Shown: positions 18,284 through 28,098, counted from the first letter of the stretch. The stretch: DNA of 64,000 nt from Chryseobacterium cheonjiense (GCF_012927265.1 NZ_JABBGF010000001.1:742502-806501); one strand, 5' to 3'. Translations and numbers: made by a program. Notes: generated by a model from the sequence alone, not told the origin.

Positions 18284-19183
18284 ATGGCTAAATCTGTAGA
18301 GGAGTTTAATAAGAAAAGGCTTAGGTCTAGCAATATTACAGTCGTAATAAGTATTGCCTTAGTGTTATTTTTATTGGGATTAATGGGGCTTATTTTAATC
18401 AATGCCCAGAAATATTCCGATTATATCAAAGAGCAGCTCGTTGTCAATGCGTACTTTGCTGAAAATTATAACGCTAAAGATTCTGTAAAGATTGCGAAAA
18501 TGGAAGCTGAGGTTTTCAAGGAAATTCAGACACTTGCCCCGGTGAAAAAGGCAACTTATATTTCACGGGAAATGGCATCTCAGGAAGCTAAAAAAAGCAT
18601 GGGTATTGATACTGATGCACTTTTCGAAGAAAATATCTTTCCTTCATCTATAGAAATTGCCCTTAAACCGGAATATGTAGATCCTGCCAAAATTGATCAG
18701 GCTCTAAAGGTGATTAAAGCCGTTCCGGGAATTGCTGAAGTGAAAAACGACAGCACCCTGATGGTGGATGTTTACAATAACCTGAGCAGAATTTTAAAGT
18801 GGATCTTAGGTTTTTCCATTCTGTTCTTGATTCTGGCGGTTGTATTGATTAACAACTCGATCCGTCTGAAGATATTCTCCAAAAGATTTATTATCAAGAC
18901 TATGCAGCTTGTTGGGGCCAAAAGAAGATTTATTCTTAAACCTTTCATCATTGAAGCAGTGATTCTGGGAGCCATTGGTTCCTTAATCGGACTTCTGGCG
19001 CTGTTTGGAGTTTGGTATTACTTTACAAGCCAGATCGGTTCTGCCTTTGTACAGGACAATAACCAGTATTTCTGGCTGGTGTTACTGGTAATTGGAGTGG
19101 GAATATTCATTACCGTGCTGAGTACCGTGATTGCTACCTGGAGATTCTTAAGATCAAACGTTGACGATTTATATTATTCTTAA
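18284..19183 (+). CDS. ftsX: Cell division protein FtsX
   Basis: Permease half of the FtsEX complex that controls peptidoglycan hydrolases at the septum. The 299-residue protein has one N-terminal membrane segment, a periplasmic domain (about 50-165) and three C-terminal membrane segments, with the MQLVGAKRRFILKPFIIEA loop characteristic of FtsX. ftsE is not adjacent. The DUF3098 gene starts 1 bp after its stop. Confidence 0.94.
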   Translation: MAKSVEEFNKKRLRSSNITVVISIALVLFLLGLMGLILINAQKYSDYIKEQLVVNAYFAENYNAKDSVKIAKMEAEVFKEIQTLAPVKKATYISREMASQEAKKSMGIDTDALFEENIFPSSIEIALKPEYVDPAKIDQALKVIKAVPGIAEVKNDSTLMVDVYNNLSRILKWILGFSILFLILAVVLINNSIRLKIFSKRFIIKTMQLVGAKRRFILKPFIIEAVILGAIGSLIGLLALFGVWYYFTSQIGSAFVQDNNQYFWLVLLVIGVGIFITVLSTVIATWRFLRSNVDDLYYS

Positions 19184-19184
19184 A

Positions 19185-19484
19185 ATGAGCAAAAAAACAA
19201 ATAAATTTTCCGCAGACGACTTCGGAAATGAGCCTAATGAAGTTCCTCAGGAAAATACCTTTTATTTCAGAAAGGAAAACTTTAAGTGGATGCTGATAGG
19301 TCTGGCATTTATCATCGTAGGTTTTCTTCTGATGATGGGGTCTGATGCCAATACGGTAGATGGGAAATTTGACCCGAATTCCTGGAACGACGGGATATTT
19401 TCTATCCGAAGAATCAGAATTGCACCTCTGTTTGTGGTGATTGGTTTTGCCATCGAAGTATATGCGATTTTAAAAAGAAAATAA
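19185..19484 (+). CDS. DUF3098 small membrane protein
   Basis: About 99 residues from the ATG at 19185 (MSKKTNKFSADDFG); an earlier in-frame start lies inside ftsX and is unlikely. There are two membrane segments (around 35-53 and 78-94) joined by a soluble loop with DPNSWNDGIFSIRRIRIAP, a conserved Bacteroidota pattern of DUF3098. The tight coupling to ftsX suggests a role in the same envelope process, but no function is known. Confidence 0.86.
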   Translation: MSKKTNKFSADDFGNEPNEVPQENTFYFRKENFKWMLIGLAFIIVGFLLMMGSDANTVDGKFDPNSWNDGIFSIRRIRIAPLFVVIGFAIEVYAILKRK

Positions 19485-19501
19485 ACAATATTTTACATGT
19501 T

Positions 19502-19541
19502 AGCTTTGTCAGAGTTTAAAAACTTTGACAAAGTTTTTTTT
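19502..19541 (+). terminator. Terminator after ftsX operon (CTTTGTCA type, family H)
   Basis: CTTTGTCAGAGTTT pairs with AAACTTTGACAAAG and is followed by eight T. Similar CTTTGTCAAAGTT motifs occur at 50451 and 51620, so the stem may be a recurrent element. Confidence 0.82.
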
Positions 19542-19558
19542 GATAAATACAGAAAATT

Positions 19559-20377
19559 ATGGATTTAATCAAAGCAATAATCATTGCGATTATCGAAGGA
19601 TTAACAGAATATCTCCCGATTTCTTCAACGGCACATATGGGATTTACGGCCAGTTTAATGGGTTTGCCCGAAGATGAATTTTTAAAAATGTTCCAGGTTT
19701 CCATTCAGTTTGGGGCGATACTTTCCGTGGTCGTTGCCTACTGGAAAAAGTTTTTTGATCTTAAAAATTTACAGTTTTATTTCAAACTCGCTTTTGCAGT
19801 GATTCCTGCTCTTGTGCTGGGTTATCTGTTTGACGATAAAATTGAAGCTGTGCTGGACAACCAGATTGCAATCTCTTCAGTTTTAGTATTGGGTGGAGTT
19901 GTTCTTTTATTTGCAGATCGATGGTTTAAAAATCCTAAAATTGACGATGAAAAAGGGATTACCATAAAGAAAGCGGTTACCATCGGCTTTTGGCAATGTC
20001 TTGCCATGATGCCGGGAACCAGCCGTAGTGCAGCCTCTATTATTGGAGGGATGACTCAGGGCTTAACGAGAAAGGCTGCTGCAGAATTTTCCTTTTTTCT
20101 TGCCGTTCCAACAATGTTGGCGGTTACGGTATATTCTGTTTTTGTAAAAACGTGGGGAAAAGAAACGGCAAATCCACAGAAAGGATATGAGATGATCATG
20201 TCTTCACAGGACCATATGATCATTTTTGTTGTCGGGAATATTGTCGCTTTTATTGTTGCGTTAATTGCGATTAAAGCATTCATCGGTGTTTTGAATAAAT
20301 ATGGTTTCAAGCCGTGGGGCTGGTACCGTATCTTCGTTGGCGTGGCTTTACTGATTTATTTTTATTTTTTTAAATAA
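19559..20377 (+). CDS. uppP: Undecaprenyl-diphosphatase
   Basis: Membrane phosphatase that recycles undecaprenyl diphosphate to the monophosphate lipid carrier for cell-wall synthesis; it gives bacitracin resistance when abundant. The 272-residue protein has the two family motifs, EGLTEYLPISSTAHM near residue 13 and PGTSRSAASIIGGM near 150, and about eight membrane segments. It is first in a uppP-truB-OMP-rluF run on the same strand. Confidence 0.96.
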   Translation: MDLIKAIIIAIIEGLTEYLPISSTAHMGFTASLMGLPEDEFLKMFQVSIQFGAILSVVVAYWKKFFDLKNLQFYFKLAFAVIPALVLGYLFDDKIEAVLDNQIAISSVLVLGGVVLLFADRWFKNPKIDDEKGITIKKAVTIGFWQCLAMMPGTSRSAASIIGGMTQGLTRKAAAEFSFFLAVPTMLAVTVYSVFVKTWGKETANPQKGYEMIMSSQDHMIIFVVGNIVAFIVALIAIKAFIGVLNKYGFKPWGWYRIFVGVALLIYFYFFK

Positions 20378-20419
20378 ATTCTTCATTACTTATTCCCCAT
20401 TACTCATTATCATTCGACC

Positions 20420-21118
20420 ATGACAGCTGAAGACTTACAGTCAGGACAGATATTTTTACTGGACAAACCTTTGGATTGGACGTCTTTTCAGGCGGTCAAT
20501 AAAATGAAATACAAGCTCAAAAGAGAGTTTAACCTGCCCAAAAAATTCAAGATAGGGCATGCCGGAACATTGGATCCCAGAGCTACCGGACTTCTGATCG
20601 TATGCTGTGGAAAATTCACAAAAAAAATTCCGGAAATCCAGGATGCGCCTAAAGAGTATTGGACAGAGATAAAAATTGGTGTTCAGACCGAATCCTACGA
20701 TACCGAAAAACCCGAAATCCTTCATCAGGATTTTTCGCATATTACGGAAGAAAAGATCCATAACGCTTTGGAAAAATTTGTAGGAGAAATTGACCAGACG
20801 CCGCCGGTTTTTTCTGCGATAAAAATTGAAGGGAAAAGAGCCTATGATCTGGCAAGGGCAGGAGAAGAAGTAGAAATGAAATCACGGAAAACAACAATTT
20901 TCTATATTAACGATTTTAAAATTGATCTTCCGCTGATAAGTTTTACTGTAGGATGTTCAAAGGGAACTTATATCCGGAGCCTGGCACATGATATAGGACA
21001 GGAACTTGGTGTTGGTGCTTACCTTACCCAATTGAGAAGAACAAAAATCGGAGAGTATACTATTGAGGAGGCCACAGCCGATTTTTTAGAAAATGATTTT
21101 AGATTTAATCAACCATGA
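20420..21118 (+). CDS. truB: tRNA pseudouridine(55) synthase TruB
   Basis: Makes pseudouridine 55 in the T-loop of tRNAs. The 232-residue protein contains the catalytic motif GHAGTLDPRATGLL (Asp nucleophile), plus KSRKTTIF and GTYIRSLAHDIG. It lacks a long C-terminal PUA domain, as in other short Bacteroidota TruB. The next gene overlaps its end by 4 bp. Confidence 0.96.
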   Translation: MTAEDLQSGQIFLLDKPLDWTSFQAVNKMKYKLKREFNLPKKFKIGHAGTLDPRATGLLIVCCGKFTKKIPEIQDAPKEYWTEIKIGVQTESYDTEKPEILHQDFSHITEEKIHNALEKFVGEIDQTPPVFSAIKIEGKRAYDLARAGEEVEMKSRKTTIFYINDFKIDLPLISFTVGCSKGTYIRSLAHDIGQELGVGAYLTQLRRTKIGEYTIEEATADFLENDFRFNQP

Positions 21119-21687
21119 AAAGATTACTAATAATATTTGCCTTAATTTCTTTTTCAGCAGCTTTCTCTCAGGAAGCCGGAATTTCAAAGCAGACGATGGG
21201 CTTTTATTTTAATCCGTCTCTGAATCTGGGTTTTAAACTGAATAAGGAAAAAGAAGCCCCGAATACAACACAATACATTCAAACCACACCACCACGGAAA
21301 TTTACCTATGGGATTACTGCAATCGGCGGTTACAATTTTCTTCCTAACTTTGCACTAGGAACCGGATTCAGGTACAGTTTTATTGAGGACAATTATCATT
21401 TAATTTATCTGATGGTACAGCCTAAATTCATATTTGATCCCGGTGACAGACCATTTTATGTTGAACTGAATTACGGAAAACAGCTTAATCATGCAGTGGT
21501 TTCCGATGCCGAATTTTGGGGAGCAAGACTGGGAATACAGGTTTCCTATTCAAAAAGGATCAGCCAGGAAGGAGGTATTTTCCTGGAGAGTCATAAATTA
21601 GGGAATTCAAATCCATTTTTTGTCGGGATAAGCTATGGGGTGACGATTTTCAGCAATAAAAATTATACAGGTTACGGAGAAGATTAA
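21115..21687 (+). CDS. Outer-membrane beta-barrel-like protein, unknown
   Basis: A 190-residue protein with a Sec signal peptide (cleavage near AFSQE) and amphipathic beta strands ending in [17 protein letters not shown]. It resembles small 8-strand outer-membrane barrels, but no named family is certain. It is translationally coupled on both sides: 4 bp overlap with truB and 1 bp with rluF. Confidence 0.75.
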   Translation: MKRLLIIFALISFSAAFSQEAGISKQTMGFYFNPSLNLGFKLNKEKEAPNTTQYIQTTPPRKFTYGITAIGGYNFLPNFALGTGFRYSFIEDNYHLIYLMVQPKFIFDPGDRPFYVELNYGKQLNHAVVSDAEFWGARLGIQVSYSKRISQEGGIFLESHKLGNSNPFFVGISYGVTIFSNKNYTGYGED

Positions 21688-22409
21688 TGGAAAAAACGCG
21701 TATCAATAAATATTTATCAGAAGTCGGCTACTGCTCGAGAAGAGCGGCGGATAAACTTTTGGAGGAAGGAAGAATCAAGATCAACGGAAAAGTTCCGGAG
21801 ATGGGAACCAAAGTTTCCGATGAAGATGTGATAGAAGTAGACGGCAAGCCGATTCGTGAGCCGCAGGAAGACCATGTGTATATTGCATTTAATAAACCTG
21901 TGGGAATTGTCTGTACTACAGATACCAAGCGCGAACAAAATAATATCATCGATTACATCAACCATCCGAAAAGAATTTTTCCTATCGGGAGGCTTGATAA
22001 ACCGAGTGAAGGCCTGATTCTTCTGACCAGTGACGGTGATATTGTCAATAAAATACTGCGGTCAAGAAACAACCACGGGAAAGAATATATCGTAAGGGTC
22101 GACAAGCCGATTACACCTAAATTTTTAGATAAAATGCGGAATGGTGTTCCGATTTTAGATACGGTTACCAAAAAATGTGAAGTTGAAAAAATTGATGAAA
22201 TGAACTTCCGGATTGTCCTTACACAGGGTTTAAACCGCCAGATCCGCAGAATGTGCGAATATCTCGGTTATGAAGTTAAAAAACTGAAACGGATCAGGGT
22301 GCTGAATATCAAGCTGGATCTTCCCATTGGAAAATGGAGAGACCTTACCGATGTCGAACTTGCCACACTGCAGAAGCTTGTTGAAGATTCCAGTAAAACT
22401 TTTGATTAG
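21687..22409 (+). CDS. rluF: 23S rRNA pseudouridine synthase (RluF-type)
   Basis: A 240-residue protein with an N-terminal S4 RNA-binding domain ([20 protein letters not shown]) and an RsuA-family catalytic domain. The catalytic Asp is in [16 protein letters not shown]. The sequence follows E. coli RluF closely, including [25 protein letters not shown] and [21 protein letters not shown]. RluF modifies U2604 of 23S rRNA. It lacks the long basic C-terminal tail of E. coli RluF. Last gene of the uppP operon. Confidence 0.92.
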   Translation: MEKTRINKYLSEVGYCSRRAADKLLEEGRIKINGKVPEMGTKVSDEDVIEVDGKPIREPQEDHVYIAFNKPVGIVCTTDTKREQNNIIDYINHPKRIFPIGRLDKPSEGLILLTSDGDIVNKILRSRNNHGKEYIVRVDKPITPKFLDKMRNGVPILDTVTKKCEVEKIDEMNFRIVLTQGLNRQIRRMCEYLGYEVKKLKRIRVLNIKLDLPIGKWRDLTDVELATLQKLVEDSSKTFD

Positions 22410-22473
22410 CTAAGGTATTAACCGAAGTATATTTTTTAACCTCAGTTCGGAATAAGATAATTTTGTAACATCA

Positions 22474-22600
22474 ATAGAAATGGGCTTTAGCCCATTCAGA
22501 TCATGAATAAAACGGGCTTAGCCAAACTTAATTATAGGTTTTAACTAAAGCCTTTATTTTGTTCCCTATTGAAGCGTCGGGCTAAAGCACATCGCTCCGG
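22474..22600. repeat. GGGCTTTAGCCC-type repeat (family E)
   Basis: The palindrome TGGGCTTTAGCCCA near 22490-22503 is followed by degenerate versions (ACGGGCTTAGCC, GTCGGGCTAAAGC). It lies between the convergent rluF and HhH genes. No ORF is seen. Confidence 0.55.
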
Positions 22601-22635
22601 ATACCTAATTCAATAATTGAATTGAGGTTACCAAA

Positions 22636-23934
22636 TCATTTAAGGTACAGTTTCATCTTAGCCTCATATTCCGGTTTGATCTTTAAAAGTTTCCAGAGTT
22701 TCTTTTCGTCTTTTTCACTCAGACGGTAAAAAATGATTTTATCTGCGGAATATTTGAAATAAGGATGATTCTTCAGCCAGTCTTCGGGAGCTTCGTAAAT
22801 CGTATATCTTGCAATATTAGAAGTATTAAGCTGCGCTGTGGAAAGCAGTTTCTGCATCAGTGGAATATCAATATTGTAGGTGGTTAAGATCTGCTCTTTA
22901 TTCATAAATCCGCCCAGTTTTTTCCTGAAACCGATCATGGAACCGGCTGCTTTTTCGTCAAATCCAAACTCTAAAAGCTGTCTGAAAGTAATCGCATTCA
23001 AATCAACTTTTGAAAAGTCTGTTTTTTCCTGCTGTTTCGCTTCGGGACGCGTATTGTCGACAGTACCCATAGATGCGGCATTTAATCTGATAAAAGGCTT
23101 CATCTCATTGAGCTTTTTGGCAGAAATCACAAAACACTTCTGGATATCCTCAATACTTTTAAAGCTTCCTTTTAAATTGCGGTCGCGGTAATTCACAATT
23201 GTCTGTGCCTGCTTATCTGAAAAGCCCAAAGATTTCCATCCTTCTGTATCTAAGGTATTCGGGTCAAAAGGGCGGTATTGAATTTTGGATGTATTAGAAA
23301 TTGAATTGTTAGCATAACGGCTAAATCCGGCAGCTGTCTTTTCGGGAAGAATAAGATAACCCGACAGCTTCTGGTAATTTTCTTCACTGATGATAAAGCA
23401 TTCCCTGAATTTCTCTTTGCTTACAAAACTGCCGCCCAGATAGTTTTTATATTTAATAATTGCTTCTGCCTGACGTTCTGAAAAACCCATTTTTATCCAG
23501 TCATCCTTAGTATAAAGATCCGGATTGAATTTTCGGTGAACAGCTATTGATTTCTTTTCGAATTTAAAGCGGTTAATTTTTGCTTCACGGTTGCTGTCCG
23601 GTAATAAGAGAAAAGGCTCCAGTTCCGAAAACTTATCTTTAGAAACGGCAAAACATTTTCTGAACTGTTCTTTGGAGAGAAATTTCCCGCCTACGATCTT
23701 TTTATAATTAAGAATGGTAGCGGTCTGCTTCTCTGTAAATCCTAAATTCTTCCATTGCTTTTCATCCAGATCGTTAGGGTTAAATTCGGTCAGCTGTAAA
23801 GCTGCTATGTTATTCGTGATGAAATGTACATCTGAAAAATTTTCTTTCGGTTTGCTTCTGTAATTTTGAAAAGCAAATAAGATGATGAGCAGAAAGCCCA
23901 TAAATGCCAGCTGTTGGTAATAATTTTTTTTCAT
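22636..23934 (-). CDS. Protein with four helix-hairpin-helix repeats
   Basis: About 432 residues from the ATG at 23934 (MKKNYYQQLAF). There is one N-terminal membrane anchor, then four related units of about 60 residues. Each carries a pattern such as WKNLGFTEKQTATILNYKK followed by GG-F-S-KEQFRKCF; the fourth unit is more divergent. This is the ComEA-like HhH type that can bind DNA non-specifically, presumably in the periplasm. An upstream ATG at 23970 is unlikely because the promoter element lies between. The physiological role is unknown. Confidence 0.82.
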   Translation of the reverse strand: MKKNYYQQLAFMGFLLIILFAFQNYRSKPKENFSDVHFITNNIAALQLTEFNPNDLDEKQWKNLGFTEKQTATILNYKKIVGGKFLSKEQFRKCFAVSKDKFSELEPFLLLPDSNREAKINRFKFEKKSIAVHRKFNPDLYTKDDWIKMGFSERQAEAIIKYKNYLGGSFVSKEKFRECFIISEENYQKLSGYLILPEKTAAGFSRYANNSISNTSKIQYRPFDPNTLDTEGWKSLGFSDKQAQTIVNYRDRNLKGSFKSIEDIQKCFVISAKKLNEMKPFIRLNAASMGTVDNTRPEAKQQEKTDFSKVDLNAITFRQLLEFGFDEKAAGSMIGFRKKLGGFMNKEQILTTYNIDIPLMQKLLSTAQLNTSNIARYTIYEAPEDWLKNHPYFKYSADKIIFYRLSEKDEKKLWKLLKIKPEYEAKMKLYLK

Positions 23935-23939
23935 TGCAC

Positions 23940-23970
23940 CAAACTTAATAATTCTGTCAATTAATAGCAA
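23940..23970 (-). promoter_or_regulatory. HhH gene promoter
   Basis: Minus strand TTG, 20-bp spacer, TAAGTTTG (23947-23940). The -7 element ends 5 nt before the ATG at 23934, so the mRNA is probably leaderless; this decides the start. Confidence 0.65.
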
Positions 23971-24063
23971 TGAGCGGTTTGCAATTGAATGATTTCAGAA
24001 TATAAATTCAGAGAAATGATTGAAAAAAATAAGTTGGTAGAATAAAATGAATTTAAAATTTAC

Positions 24064-24408
24064 TTATTCAGAATCCTTTTCCACCAAAGAATCCTTAAGT
24101 TTCAACAGCTCTGCTTTTACAAATTCCAGTCTGTCGATAAGGGTAATGGTTTCAGAAATTTTACTGTTGGTGGTAAGGGCAATTTTGGCGCCGTCGAGCG
24201 TATAGCCTTTTTCTTTTACGAGATGATAAATGATCTGAAGATTTTTAATGTCTTCAGGCGTGAAATAACGGTTGCCTTTTTTGTTTTTTTTAGGCTTGAT
24301 AATGGGGAATTCCTGTTCCCAATAGCGTATCAGTGAAGTGTTCACATCAAATGCTTTCGCAACTTCTCCTATGGAATAATACAGCTTATCGGGTAAATTT
24401 ATCTTCAT
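24064..24408 (-). CDS. MerR family transcriptional regulator
   Basis: About 114 residues from the ATG at 24408 (MKINLPDKLYYSIGEVAKAF). It has an N-terminal winged HTH with IGEVAKAFDVNTSLIRYWEQEFP and GNRYFTPEDIKNLQII, then a short coiled coil. The effector domain is too small for the metal-binding MerR type. An earlier ATG at 24459 lies upstream of the -7 element and is rejected. The target is unknown. Confidence 0.88.
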   Translation of the reverse strand: MKINLPDKLYYSIGEVAKAFDVNTSLIRYWEQEFPIIKPKKNKKGNRYFTPEDIKNLQIIYHLVKEKGYTLDGAKIALTTNSKISETITLIDRLEFVKAELLKLKDSLVEKDSE

Positions 24409-24426
24409 TTTTAGAATCCTAATTTT

Positions 24427-24459
24427 CAAAGATAAAAATTTTTTGATTTTCTTCGGCAA
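24427..24459 (-). promoter_or_regulatory. MerR gene promoter
   Basis: Minus strand TTG (24459-24457), 22-bp spacer, TATCTTTG (24434-24427), 18 nt before the chosen start. Confidence 0.55.
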
Positions 24460-24565
24460 TACTGGGTCTTAAAAGTTAATCTTTGCCTGGTTTTACGGTG
24501 CAAATCATATTCAGAAACGATACTTATTATTGTTTTTACTATTTTTGATCTAAATTACATCCGGC

Positions 24566-25447
24566 GTGGAATCTATTTCAGTTCTCAATATTGATCTATT
24601 TCAGGGAGGCAGAAATACCTCAGATTTTTATTTCAGCACTCTGAAAAACCATTTGATTGTCGGTCACCGGCATTTGGAAAAGCCTCACCGGCACGATTTC
24701 TATGCTGCTATTCTTTTTACACAAGGTAGAGGCTTTCACGAAATAGATTTTCAGAAATATGAGGTTTCTTCGGGAAGTCTCTTTTTCATGTCTCCGGGGC
24801 AGATCCACAGCTGGGAGCTTTCTCCTGATATTGACGGCTATATTTTCTTTTGTTCCCAGGATTTTTATGAAATGCATTATGTGAATCAGAAGCTCAGGAG
24901 TTTTCCTTTCTTCGGATCGGTGCATTTTCCCAGGAAGCTTCAGCTTGATGGCGGTCATTTACAGGAGTTTATTTCCGTTATACATCAGCTCGAAAAAGAA
25001 TATCATTCTCAGTATTATATGAAAAACGGACTGATCTTGTCCCTATTGTCACAGATCTTTATTTCTTCAGCGAGGCTTTTTTCGAAAGATTTCGATCATC
25101 TCTCGTCTTCGGCAGGACTTTCTTATTTTAAGCATTATCAGGATTTTGAAGATTTGCTGGAAGAAAATTTTACTGCGGAAAAGTCGGTTGCATTTTATGC
25201 ATCAGCCATGAAAATCTCCCCGAAACATTTAAACAGGATCATTCAGACTGTTGTACATAAAACGGCAACAGATCTCATTACCGAAAGAGTCGTTTTGGAA
25301 GCCAAAAGAATGCTGATCTATCTTGATGAAAGCCTGGTGGAAATTGCGTTCCGTTTAGGATATGAAGAGTATTCCTATTTTGTGAGGGTATTCAGGAAAT
25401 CTTCGGGAACCACTCCTACACAGTTTATTAAAATGTATGCATCATAA
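24566..25447 (+). CDS. AraC family transcriptional regulator
   Basis: A 293-residue protein starting at GTG. The N-terminal cupin-like ligand domain has HRHLEKPHRHDFYA and SPGQIHSW. The C-terminal double HTH (about 195-290) includes KISPKHLNRIIQ and the AraC signature EIAFRLGYEEYSYFVRVFRK. The sensed ligand is not evident. It is convergent with ccoG (5 bp gap) and divergent from the MerR gene. Confidence 0.9.
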   Translation: MESISVLNIDLFQGGRNTSDFYFSTLKNHLIVGHRHLEKPHRHDFYAAILFTQGRGFHEIDFQKYEVSSGSLFFMSPGQIHSWELSPDIDGYIFFCSQDFYEMHYVNQKLRSFPFFGSVHFPRKLQLDGGHLQEFISVIHQLEKEYHSQYYMKNGLILSLLSQIFISSARLFSKDFDHLSSSAGLSYFKHYQDFEDLLEENFTAEKSVAFYASAMKISPKHLNRIIQTVVHKTATDLITERVVLEAKRMLIYLDESLVEIAFRLGYEEYSYFVRVFRKSSGTTPTQFIKMYAS

Positions 25448-25452
25448 TCCTG

Positions 25453-26955
25453 CTACAATACCAGTCGGAAAGGACCTTCAAAAACGGTCTCGAAAGCATC
25501 TACAAGATTACCTTTTTCATCATAAACACCGATGGTTATATTTTGTTTTGAAAATTTAATCTCTTCTTCAGGGAAAGAAATATTAATATTTCCTTTTAAT
25601 ATCTGATCTCCTTTCACACTAATTTTTTCATTACCGAAAAATTGTATTTCTGCATGCTTAGGCTGTAGCACTTTTATGGTTAATGTTTTCTTATCATTGG
25701 ACTTATTTAAAAATGTATAAATAAAAGTATTTGTTATTTTGCCATCTTTAACGAAAAATGTTGAGCCTGCAGGCTTGATGAACTTTGCTTCCATCGAGCC
25801 TCTATCATACATCAGAAATCCTAAAAATCCGATCAGCAGCGCCAGGAAAACAGCAGTCGCTTTCATTCGGGAAGTAAATATGAATTTTTCCCTGTTTTCA
25901 ATTTCAGCCTCTGTAGCGTAGCGGATGAGCCCTTTCGGCAGACCTACTTTTTCCATTACCTCATCGCAGGCGTCAATGCATGCGGTACAGTTTACGCATT
26001 CCAGCTGTTGGCCGTTTCTGATGTCTATCCCGGTAGGACATACGATAACGCACTGGTTGCAGTCAATACAGTCTCCTTTTCCTGTGGCTTTCCTGTCTTC
26101 ATTGTTTCTCCATTTCGAACGGTTTTCACCTCTTTTAAAATCATAATAGACATTAATGGTGTTTTTATCAATCAGGACACCCTGCAGTCTCCCGTACGGA
26201 CATACGAGGGTGCAGACCTGCTCACGCAGCCAGGCAAATACGAAATAAAAAGTAACCGCGAAGGCAATCATACCCAGGAATTTCAACGGATTGCCGACGG
26301 GCCCATCAGAAATAATTCTAAAAACTTCTTCATAGCCGACAATGTACATGAACATAAAATTGGTAATCGTTACTGAAATAATGGCAAATATGAACCATTT
26401 CAAAAGTCTCTTTCTGATCTTTTCGGCATCCCATTCCTGTCGGTCGAGTTTCATCTGTTTGTTGCGGTCACCCTCGATAAGATATTCTATTTTCCTGAAT
26501 ACGCTTTCCATGAAAATGGTTTGCGGGCAGAGCCATCCACAAAATATCCTTCCGAAAACTACGGTAAAAAGCATAACGAATATAACTGATGTTACCGCTC
26601 CCAATGCCAGAATAAAAAAATCCTGTAGATAAAACGGCTGTCCGAAAATGAAAAATTTTCGGTCGATCACATTAAACAGCAGAAACGGATTGTGATTGAT
26701 TTTCACGAAAGGCAACCCAAAGAAAAGAGCAAGTAGAAGCACGCTTGTATAATTCCTGTAATTGGTAAATTTCCCCTTAGGCTTTCTGGGATATACCCAT
26801 TTTCTTTTTCCGCTTTCATCCATTGTGCCTACCGAATTTCTGAAATTCTCATCGTCTTTTACCACTGTCTGAAAGCTGTTAGATTGCATATTCATCTTTT
26901 TTATGATTACGTTATGAGCCGGATAGAGTGACTGTTCCGGATATGCAAAGCTCAT
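25453..26955 (-). CDS. ccoG: Cytochrome c oxidase accessory protein CcoG
   Basis: A polyferredoxin-like membrane protein (RdxA/FixG family) linked to copper handling during cbb3 oxidase assembly. The 500-residue protein has about five membrane segments. It has a 4Fe-4S ferredoxin domain with CIDCNQCVIVCPTG and CVNCTACIDACDEV, and upstream membrane-side motifs GRIFCGWLCPQTIF and CTLVCPYGRLQG. An Ig-like C-terminal domain faces the periplasm. A later ATG near 26895 (MNMQSNSF) is an alternative start. It is usually beside ccoNOP; here it stands alone. Confidence 0.94.
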   Translation of the reverse strand: MSFAYPEQSLYPAHNVIIKKMNMQSNSFQTVVKDDENFRNSVGTMDESGKRKWVYPRKPKGKFTNYRNYTSVLLLALFFGLPFVKINHNPFLLFNVIDRKFFIFGQPFYLQDFFILALGAVTSVIFVMLFTVVFGRIFCGWLCPQTIFMESVFRKIEYLIEGDRNKQMKLDRQEWDAEKIRKRLLKWFIFAIISVTITNFMFMYIVGYEEVFRIISDGPVGNPLKFLGMIAFAVTFYFVFAWLREQVCTLVCPYGRLQGVLIDKNTINVYYDFKRGENRSKWRNNEDRKATGKGDCIDCNQCVIVCPTGIDIRNGQQLECVNCTACIDACDEVMEKVGLPKGLIRYATEAEIENREKFIFTSRMKATAVFLALLIGFLGFLMYDRGSMEAKFIKPAGSTFFVKDGKITNTFIYTFLNKSNDKKTLTIKVLQPKHAEIQFFGNEKISVKGDQILKGNINISFPEEEIKFSKQNITIGVYDEKGNLVDAFETVFEGPFRLVL

Positions 26956-27104
26956 TAATAATGATTTTCTTTCCTAATATGATATGCTCTTTAAATAGGA
27001 TTATCAGGACATTTTTAAAGTTGTTGATATCATTCATAAATAAAGAAATAATCTTTGAATCTGATTTTACAAATCGTAAATTGTGGCCTTAAAATTAATG
27101 TTGT

Positions 27105-27998
27105 ATGAAAAATATTCTGCGGTTTGCTTCCGTTGGTTTGGTTTTAGCAGTAGTCAACTGCAAATCAGTAAATACCAATACTATGTTTTATGAAGATGTA
27201 AAACCGGAAAAAATTTCGGATCAGTTTACTTTTACGGAAGGTCCTTCCTCAGATAAAGAAGGAAATGTTTATTTTACAGACCAGCCTAATGATAAGATTT
27301 ACTACTGGGACTGGAAAACCAATAAAATTGTTGAATTTTTAAGCAATACGGGAAGAGCCAACGGTACCCATTTCGACAAAGATGATAATCTTATCACCTG
27401 TTCTGATAATAAAGGTGAAATCTGGAAAATTTCAAAAGATAAGAAGATTGAAGTATTGCTGAAAAATGTTGATGGTAAAAGGCTGAATGGTCCAAATGAC
27501 ATATGGAATGACAAATTCGGAGGCATGTATTTTACAGATCCTTTGTATGAAAGAGATTACTGGGTAGATTTTAAAAAAGAAACGCCGCATAAAAGTCTGT
27601 ATTACAGAAGCAAAGACGGAGCGGTAAAAAAAATAGAAACCTTTACGCAACCTAACGGTATTATAGGAAGCGAAAAATTCAAAAAGCTGTACGTATCGGA
27701 TATTGATGCCGGAAAAACCTATGTTTACGATATGTTGGGTGAAGGAAAGTTATCTGAAAAGAAACTGTTTTGTGAAATGGGTTCAGACGGAATGACTCTG
27801 GATAAGCATGGAAACGTATATCTTACGGGAAACGGCGTGCACGTTTTCAATCACGAAGGAAAGAAAATTTACCATATTCCGATCGATGAAGATTGGACGG
27901 GTAATATTACTTTCGGCGGAAAAGACAACAATGTATTGTTTATAACGGCATCCAAATCCGTATATATTCTGCCCACGAAGGTAAAAGGGGTGGAATAA
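27105..27998 (+). CDS. SMP-30/gluconolactonase-like lipoprotein
   Basis: A 297-residue protein with a lipoprotein signal ending in VVNC. The mature part is a six-bladed propeller of the SMP-30/gluconolactonase/LRE family, with FTEGPSSDKEGNVYFTDQ near residue 44, NGPNDIWNDKFGGMYFTDPL and SDGMTLDKHGNVYLTG. The metal-ligand Glu, Asn and Asp positions of the family appear present. It probably hydrolyses a lactone or related ester in the periplasm; the substrate is unknown. Confidence 0.88.
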   Translation: MKNILRFASVGLVLAVVNCKSVNTNTMFYEDVKPEKISDQFTFTEGPSSDKEGNVYFTDQPNDKIYYWDWKTNKIVEFLSNTGRANGTHFDKDDNLITCSDNKGEIWKISKDKKIEVLLKNVDGKRLNGPNDIWNDKFGGMYFTDPLYERDYWVDFKKETPHKSLYYRSKDGAVKKIETFTQPNGIIGSEKFKKLYVSDIDAGKTYVYDMLGEGKLSEKKLFCEMGSDGMTLDKHGNVYLTGNGVHVFNHEGKKIYHIPIDEDWTGNITFGGKDNNVLFITASKSVYILPTKVKGVE

Positions 27999-28002
27999 AT
28001 AA

Positions 28003-28094
28003 AGGTCTTGCGAACCAACGGTGAAGCAATCTCAAAAATGATTGATTAATTAAATAGATCGAGATTGCTTCGTCGTTTCGCTCCTTGCAGTGAC
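28003..28094. repeat. Family B inverted repeat, copy 1
   Basis: GTGAAGCAATCT and AGATTGCTTCG arms lie within a larger imperfect hairpin whose outer parts (GTCTTGCGA and CTTGCAGTGAC) are degenerate. It fills the space between two convergent genes. It is related to the copy at 49104. Confidence 0.6.
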
Positions 28095-28098
28095 TGTA

